In this document: in pieces, positions 19,177 through 23,573 of the stretch
Position numbering within the stretch: position 1 is the stretch's first letter
Layout: each line of letters starts with the position of its first letter
Origin: Candidatus Kuenenbacteria bacterium GW2011_GWA2_42_15
GTDB taxonomy: Bacteria > Patescibacteriota > Patescibacteriia > UBA2196 > GWA2-42-15
Assembly: GCA_000998185.1 (NCBI GenBank)
Contig: LCCW01000033.1
Coordinates: forward strand, 1 to 23,573
Length of the DNA: 23,573 bases
Direction: 5' to 3'
Notes under the pieces: model-generated
The model's database searches: none
Told to the model about the DNA's origin: nothing
The model's input: the letters and a program-made list of their open reading frames with translations, nothing else
Position numbers and translations under genes: made by a program

Positions 19177-20232
19177 ATGAAAATAGCAGTACTTGCGTCC
19201 GGCGGCGTGGACAGTTCGGTGGTCTTGAGGCTTCTTAAAGATCAGGGGCATAAGCTGACCGCGTTTTACATTAAAATCTGGATGGAGGATAAATTTTCTC
19301 ATCTTGGCCAGTGCCCTTGGCAGGAAGATTTGAGCTATTTGGAAAAAGTTTGCCAGCAATTAAAGGTGCCTTTGGAAATCGTACCTTTACAAAAAGAATA
19401 TTGGCAGAGAGTGGTGGCGGAAGCGATCAGGGAAGTCAAAGCCGGACGCACGCCGAATCCGGATATTTTGTGCAATCAGTTTATAAAGTTCGGCGTATTT
19501 TATGATTACATAGGCAAAGGATTTGATAAGGTGGCTACGGGGCATTACGCGCAAACAGAAGAGAAAAATGGGATTTTTTATTTAAAAAGATCACCAGACA
19601 AGATCAAAGATCAGACTTATTTTTTGGCGCGGTTGAATCAGACGCAATTGTCGCGGATTCTTTTCCCGATTGGCGGCTATAAAAAAGAGGAGGTTAGAAG
19701 ATTGGCGGAAAAATATGATCTACCAAATAAAAATCGGAAGGACAGCCAGGGAATTTGTTTTTTAGGCAAGATAAAATACAGAGATTTTTTGGAAGTGCAT
19801 CTGGGCAAAAAGACCGGTGGAATTATCAACATCAAAACCGGTGCAAGGGTCGGAGCGCACGACGGTTTTTGGTATTACACAATTGGGCAAAGAAAAGATA
19901 TAAAATTGTCGGGCGGGCCGTGGTATGTGGTGAAAAAAGATGTTAAGAAAAACATTATTTATATCGGGCTGGTCCATGATATTGTGGCCAAGAAAAAAGA
20001 TTCTTTTATAGCGGGGGGTTGGAATTGGTTTAGCGGTCAGAGGCCAGTCAAAACCAAATTGCAGGTGAAAATCAGACATGCCGAAGGGTTTTACGATTGT
20101 CGTCTGGAGTTTAAGCCCAGGGGTAAGGTTTTAATCAAATTGGATAAAGCGGATCGGGGTATAGCGCCCGGACAATACGCGGTTTTTTACGATGGCGAAT
20201 ATTGCCTTGGCAGCGGGATAATAGAAAAATAA
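19177..20232 (+). CDS. mnmA: tRNA-specific 2-thiouridylase MnmA
   Basis: Thiolates U34 of tRNA-Lys, -Glu and -Gln, using ATP and a sulfur relay. The 351 residues contain the PP-loop motif SGGVDSS (8-14), the first catalytic cysteine in NPDILCNQFIKFG (C99) and the second in KDSQGICFLG (C194), then the C-terminal beta-barrel domain (DGFWYYTIGQRKDIKLSGGPWYVV; DRGIAPGQYAVFYDGEYCLGSGII). The segment CPWQEDLSYLEKVCQQLKVPLEIVPLQKEYW resembles the chloroplast/plant-type subclass more than the E. coli type. It starts after a palindromic terminator and lies next to the tRNA-Asn unit. The next gene begins 2 bases after its stop. Confidence 0.96.
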   Translation: MKIAVLASGGVDSSVVLRLLKDQGHKLTAFYIKIWMEDKFSHLGQCPWQEDLSYLEKVCQQLKVPLEIVPLQKEYWQRVVAEAIREVKAGRTPNPDILCNQFIKFGVFYDYIGKGFDKVATGHYAQTEEKNGIFYLKRSPDKIKDQTYFLARLNQTQLSRILFPIGGYKKEEVRRLAEKYDLPNKNRKDSQGICFLGKIKYRDFLEVHLGKKTGGIINIKTGARVGAHDGFWYYTIGQRKDIKLSGGPWYVVKKDVKKNIIYIGLVHDIVAKKKDSFIAGGWNWFSGQRPVKTKLQVKIRHAEGFYDCRLEFKPRGKVLIKLDKADRGIAPGQYAVFYDGEYCLGSGIIEK

Positions 20233-20234
20233 TT

Positions 20235-20756
20235 ATGAATGTCTGGCAAATTTTTTTCTTGTTAATTTTAAATCTGATTTTGCTGTCCATGCTTTTGTCT
20301 TCCATTTCTATGGCGCCTTTCGTGCCGGCGAAAAACAGGGATTTGGGGAGAATTATAAAAATGGCTGGATTGAAACAAGGCGAAGTTTTTTATGATCTTG
20401 GCTGCGGCAATGGTAAAGTCGTCTTTGCGGCCGGAGCGGCCGGCGCCAGAGCCATAGGCGTAGAGCTGTCTTTCCCGAATTATTTGATCTGTATAATAAG
20501 AAAATTATTCAAAAGGTCGCCGGGGGTTTCTTTTAAATTCGGTAATTTATATAAATATGGCTTGGCCGGGGCGGACATTGTTTATTTGTTTGGCACGCCG
20601 TCGGGCATTGATTCAAAATTAAAGAATAAATTAAAAAAAGAATTGAAGCCTGGAGCCAGGGTGGTTTCCTATGTTTTTGAAATAAAGGGCTGGCAGGCAA
20701 CGACGATAGATAAACCTGATAAAAACAGGGTAGCTATATATTTGTATGTGGTTTGA
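20235..20756 (+). CDS. Membrane-anchored SAM-dependent methyltransferase
   Basis: 173 residues from the ATG at 20235. An N-terminal hydrophobic anchor (about residues 4-27, WQIFFLLILNLILLSMLLSSI) precedes a class I methyltransferase core with SAM motif I, FYDLGCGNGKVVF (DLGCGNG at 54-60), and acidic motif II in AIGVELS (E78). It resembles short CPR/bacterial methyltransferases with this layout. The substrate is unknown. A longer frame starting at 20202 would overlap the end of mnmA and is not preferred. It is probably co-transcribed with mnmA. Confidence 0.88.
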   Translation: MNVWQIFFLLILNLILLSMLLSSISMAPFVPAKNRDLGRIIKMAGLKQGEVFYDLGCGNGKVVFAAGAAGARAIGVELSFPNYLICIIRKLFKRSPGVSFKFGNLYKYGLAGADIVYLFGTPSGIDSKLKNKLKKELKPGARVVSYVFEIKGWQATTIDKPDKNRVAIYLYVV

Positions 20757-20840
20757 GGTTGATATCCAAAAAGTATGGCCTAAAAAAGTTTAAAAGATGT
20801 TATAATATTTATATAGAAGCTATAATTTAAATTTAAAAAA

Positions 20841-21440
20841 ATGTTTTTAAAAAAAGAGCGCAGTTTTCAAATAAAAATCGCTTATTTGGTTTCCAGGATA
20901 TTTGAACCGTTCGCGTGGCTGGCGCTGGTCGGGCTGGCTGTTGTTTTTTCGCCGGAGCTTAATGGCTACAATCGCGTTTGGTGGACCGCTGGCTTAATAT
21001 TTTTTTTGACGGGTCTGCCGCTCTTGACATTATTTTTGGCGCTGAAGAAGAGCAAGGTAAAGGATATAGATTTTACCAAAAGAGCAGAGCGCACGCCTTA
21101 TATTTTGGTCATTTTGTTTTATTGGGCTTTGGGCCTGATTTTTACCTGGGGAGTGGGCGGGCCGAAGGTCATCATTAAAATTTTACTATTGGCATTTATC
21201 ATCGGGCTGGTTGTTCTGATTGTTAATTTTTATTATAAAATCAGCAACCACGCGCTGGGTTTTACGGTGGCCAGCCTGCTTTTGAATGAATTTTACGATT
21301 GGCGTTATTTTTGGCTGTTGTTCTTTATACCGTTGATTTTTTGGTCGCGTTACGCGCAAAAAAAACATACCCTGGGGCAGTTGTTTTTGGGTACGGTTTT
21401 GGGAGTAGCCGGTTGGTTGTTGTGGAGGGGGATCAATTAA
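20841..21440 (+). CDS. PAP2-like membrane phosphatase family protein
   Basis: 199 residues with about six transmembrane helices. PAP2-type motifs are degenerate but ordered: a basic stretch TKRAERTP (79-86), KISNH (H137) in place of PSGH, and SR-x5-H (SRYAQKKH, R170 and H176) in place of the third motif; the Asp that normally follows the last His appears to be Gln180. In the family these residues hydrolyse lipid or polyprenyl phosphates at the membrane. The missing Asp is less critical than the His residues, so activity is plausible but unproven. Two TATAAT-like boxes (20801, 20821) lie upstream, without good -35 partners. Confidence 0.65.
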   Translation: MFLKKERSFQIKIAYLVSRIFEPFAWLALVGLAVVFSPELNGYNRVWWTAGLIFFLTGLPLLTLFLALKKSKVKDIDFTKRAERTPYILVILFYWALGLIFTWGVGGPKVIIKILLLAFIIGLVVLIVNFYYKISNHALGFTVASLLLNEFYDWRYFWLLFFIPLIFWSRYAQKKHTLGQLFLGTVLGVAGWLLWRGIN

Positions 21441-21443
21441 AAT

Positions 21444-21471
21444 AAAGGCGAGATTCCGGAATCTCGCCTTT
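21444..21471. terminator. 28-bp perfect palindrome, copy 2, between convergent genes
   Basis: A perfect 28-bp palindrome with left arm aaaggcgagattcc, followed on the plus strand by tataaattttttt and preceded by A-rich sequence that is T-rich on the other strand. It lies between the convergent PAP2-like and acyl-CoA synthetase genes, so it can terminate both. It differs from the copy at 19093-19120 by one compensated base pair. Confidence 0.85.
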
Positions 21472-21481
21472 ATAAATTTTT

Positions 21482-23527
21482 TTATTTGCAGATAACCTTG
21501 ATGTCTATGATGACGGGATTTTCGTTCGGGTAAAAAAGGATGGGGTTCAGGTCTAGTTCTTTGATGGAGGGATTTTCAAGCGCCAATTCACAAACTTTTT
21601 TGACTTCTTTGGCAACGAGGGAAATATTTATTTTTTGTTTGGCCAACAGTTTGCCGATAAGAGAATTTTGAATTTTTTCTTTAAGGTATTTGAGATTACC
21701 CATGGGTGACAGAAATATTTTGGCATTGACGATTTCCGCAGTGATGCCGCCAACCCCGAGCATAATTATCGGACCGAAATTGTCGTCATGCTTGGCGCCG
21801 ATAATCAGCTCAAGACCGGGCTTTGTCTGGGGTTGAACAATCAGATCGGTTTTGGGAAATTTTGAACGGAGAATCTTCATCGAGTCCAGGAGCTCGCTGG
21901 GATTTTTGATATTTTGAATCAGACCGCCGGCTTTGTTTTTGTGCAGTATTTTATCAGTGTCTATTTTTAAAACGGCGGGATAGTTGATTTTTTTTAGGTC
22001 GAGAGAGCTGATTCTCGGGGCAGGCAAGACATTTAGGCCGTATAATTTTCCAACATTCAAGGCTTCGCTGAAAAGCAAGACCGAACGGCCGCGGGTTTTT
22101 ATTTCCTGAAGATAGCCGTTGCTTTTTCTTTGCCGCGCGGAATTTATTTTTATTTTTTCGGCAAAAGCGATGCTAGTGTTTTTTTTATTTTGCCAAAGAT
22201 AATATTTTTCTATGGCCTTGATGGCATAAAGCGGATCGTGAAAATTGGCAAGCACTGTTTTTGAGGCCAAAAGAGGAGTGATGGAGTCTGACATAATCGT
22301 CGGGATTGCTGGAAAAGGACAATATGATTGGGCGCTGGCCACGGATTGCCAGATCGCCGGGGCGTTGGTTTGCGACTGGGCGGTGGCGATAACGATCAGT
22401 GAACCAATATTTTTATTTTTTGACAGTTCTTTGATTGCCGCGTCATAGTGAAGATTAGTGGCGTCCCCGCGCAAATCAAGCGGATTTGAGTAGGAGCCGG
22501 CATTGGGAAGTATTTTTTTAAAGGTATTTTTTTCAGATTCTGAAAATTCATAAAGATTCAGGATACTGCTTTTGACGACCGCGTCAGCGGCCATAATGCC
22601 CGGACCGCCGGCGTTGGTGACCAGGACGACGAGCTTGTTTTTCGGAGCTTTGAAATAGGAAAACATTTTGAGATAAGCAAAAAATTCGCTGATGCTTTGG
22701 GCCGAGACGCCGTTACAATCTTCAATGAGCGATTCGGCGATTTCTTCATCGCCGGCCATGGCGCCGGTATGGGAGACAATGGCGGCGCGCGTTTTAACGG
22801 TGGCGCCGGCTTTGATGATAACGATTGGTTTTGCTTTGGCGGTTTTTTTCAGGGCAGCCAAAAATTTCGCGCCGCGTTTGATGTTTTCCAGATAAACGCC
22901 GATGGCTTTGGTTTTTTTATCTGTGGCAAAATATTCCAAAAAGTCGGTTTCATCAAGCACGGTTTTGTTGCCGATAGTGACGATGGAGGAAAAGCCAAGG
23001 TTTTCTTTTTTGCCAAGATCAAGAGCGGCGGCGGCAAAAGCGCCTGACTGCGAGATCAGGCCGACATTGCCGGCCAGGAAATTGTTCGGGGCGAACGAAG
23101 CGTTAAGACCGTTTCCGGTATTGATGATGCCGAGACAGTTGGGGCCGATAATTTGCAAGCGGTATTTTTGAGCAATGGCCAAAATTTGTTTTTCCAGCTT
23201 TTGGCCCACCGGTCCGGCTTCGGAAAAACCGGCCGAGATGATGATGAAATTTTTTACGGCTTTTTTCGCAGTGGCGCATTCTATCAGAACAGCCGGGACC
23301 TTTTGCGCCGGGATGGCAATGATTGCCAAATCAATCGGGGCTTTGATTTCTTTGACTGACTGATAACATTTCAGATCCTTGATCTGGTTGTATTTGGGAT
23401 TGATGGGATAAATTTCCCCTTTGTAGCCGGCGGTTAAAAGATTGTCAATCAAAATGCCGCCGATTTTTTCTTTTTTGACTGAAGCGCCGATAACGGCAAC
23501 GGAAGCAGGATGAAAAATTTTTTTCAT
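21482..23527 (-). CDS. acdA: ADP-forming acetate/acyl-CoA ligase, fused alpha-beta
   Basis: Interconverts acyl-CoA + ADP + Pi and acid + CoA + ATP, giving substrate-level ATP in fermenters. The 681 residues contain the CoA-binding Rossmann domain (HPASVAVIGAS, residues 6-16; KNFIIISAGFSE), succinyl-CoA-synthetase-like domains (IIGPNCLGIIN; VGLISQSGAF) and the phosphohistidine in IVSHTGAMAGD (H253). The C-terminal beta part is an ATP-grasp domain (YPAVLKIDTDKILHKNKAGGL; PGLELIIGAKHDDNFGPIIMLGVGG; ELDLNPILFY). The fusion order alpha-beta is seen in several anaerobic lineages and fits a fermentative CPR lifestyle. The exact acid substrate is not predictable; the symbol is by family. A TATAAA-like box lies about 20-30 bases upstream near the window edge. 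Confidence 0.93.
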   Translation of the reverse strand: MKKIFHPASVAVIGASVKKEKIGGILIDNLLTAGYKGEIYPINPKYNQIKDLKCYQSVKEIKAPIDLAIIAIPAQKVPAVLIECATAKKAVKNFIIISAGFSEAGPVGQKLEKQILAIAQKYRLQIIGPNCLGIINTGNGLNASFAPNNFLAGNVGLISQSGAFAAAALDLGKKENLGFSSIVTIGNKTVLDETDFLEYFATDKKTKAIGVYLENIKRGAKFLAALKKTAKAKPIVIIKAGATVKTRAAIVSHTGAMAGDEEIAESLIEDCNGVSAQSISEFFAYLKMFSYFKAPKNKLVVLVTNAGGPGIMAADAVVKSSILNLYEFSESEKNTFKKILPNAGSYSNPLDLRGDATNLHYDAAIKELSKNKNIGSLIVIATAQSQTNAPAIWQSVASAQSYCPFPAIPTIMSDSITPLLASKTVLANFHDPLYAIKAIEKYYLWQNKKNTSIAFAEKIKINSARQRKSNGYLQEIKTRGRSVLLFSEALNVGKLYGLNVLPAPRISSLDLKKINYPAVLKIDTDKILHKNKAGGLIQNIKNPSELLDSMKILRSKFPKTDLIVQPQTKPGLELIIGAKHDDNFGPIIMLGVGGITAEIVNAKIFLSPMGNLKYLKEKIQNSLIGKLLAKQKINISLVAKEVKKVCELALENPSIKELDLNPILFYPNENPVIIDIKVICK

Positions 23528-23573
23528 AAGTTTTATTTTAGATCAGCTTGAGTTTATTTTATAATTTTTTGAA

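Noticed and set aside
19193..19359. Antisense open frames to mnmA, GlyRS and other genes on both strands
   Set aside because: Shadows of real genes in other frames with no recognisable protein features.
20801..20826. Two TATAAT boxes as promoters for the PAP2-like gene
   Set aside because: Neither has a good -35 partner at 16-18 bases, and the region is very AT-rich.

Overview
The window looks like a piece of an AT-rich genome from the candidate phyla radiation (Patescibacteria, Parcubacteria-like). This rests on the gene mix (dimeric archaeal/eukaryote-type GlyRS, ADP-forming acyl-CoA synthetase, S26, M16 and AI-2E-type membrane genes, many lineage-specific coiled-coil hypotheticals), on the near absence of Shine-Dalgarno sequences before start codons, and on intergenic regions full of short palindromes. 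The taxonomic call is inference from style, not from a marker phylogeny.

Region 1 (1-10150, minus strand) is a ribosomal-protein superoperon read as tuf, rpsJ, [IS], rplC, rplD, rplW, rplB, rpsS, rplV, rpsC, rplP, rpmC, rpsQ, rplN, rplX, rplE, rpsN. It is driven by a good sigma-70-like promoter at 10254-10281 and has a long, strongly structured tuf leader. An IS with a DDE transposase sits in the same orientation between rpsJ and rplC. The window begins inside a 24-bp tandem repeat downstream of rpsN. Several r-proteins (L22, S19, L23, L24) carry lineage-specific extensions.

Region 2 (10300-16875, plus strand) holds a signal-peptidase-like S26 protein with an atypical catalytic position, a small protein made of two copies of an unrecognised domain of about 57 residues, glycyl-tRNA synthetase, a degenerate APH/choline-kinase-like protein, an M16 zinc peptidase and an AI-2E family membrane protein.

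Region 3 (16886-18665) is a small operon of coiled-coil hypothetical proteins with its own promoter. The first two reading frames may be one gene interrupted by a frameshift.

Region 4 (18675-19120) is the most interesting part. A strong promoter starts a probably leaderless 20-codon reading frame with six consecutive Asn (AAT) codons. Its last codons and stop overlap one arm of a mutually exclusive hairpin pair (antiterminator versus intrinsic terminator), and the next gene is tRNA-Asn(GTT). This has every part of a classical ribosome-mediated attenuator, but the controlled gene appears to be the tRNA that decodes the leader, so tRNA-Asn supply would regulate itself. The tRNA is also wrapped in a 13-bp flanking helix continuous with its acceptor stem, inside tRNA-like flanking sequence.

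Region 5 (19130-23573) has mnmA, a membrane-anchored methyltransferase and a PAP2-like membrane protein on the plus strand, bracketed by two near-identical 28-bp perfect palindromes that differ by one compensated base pair. A convergent, fused ADP-forming acyl-CoA synthetase follows on the minus strand.
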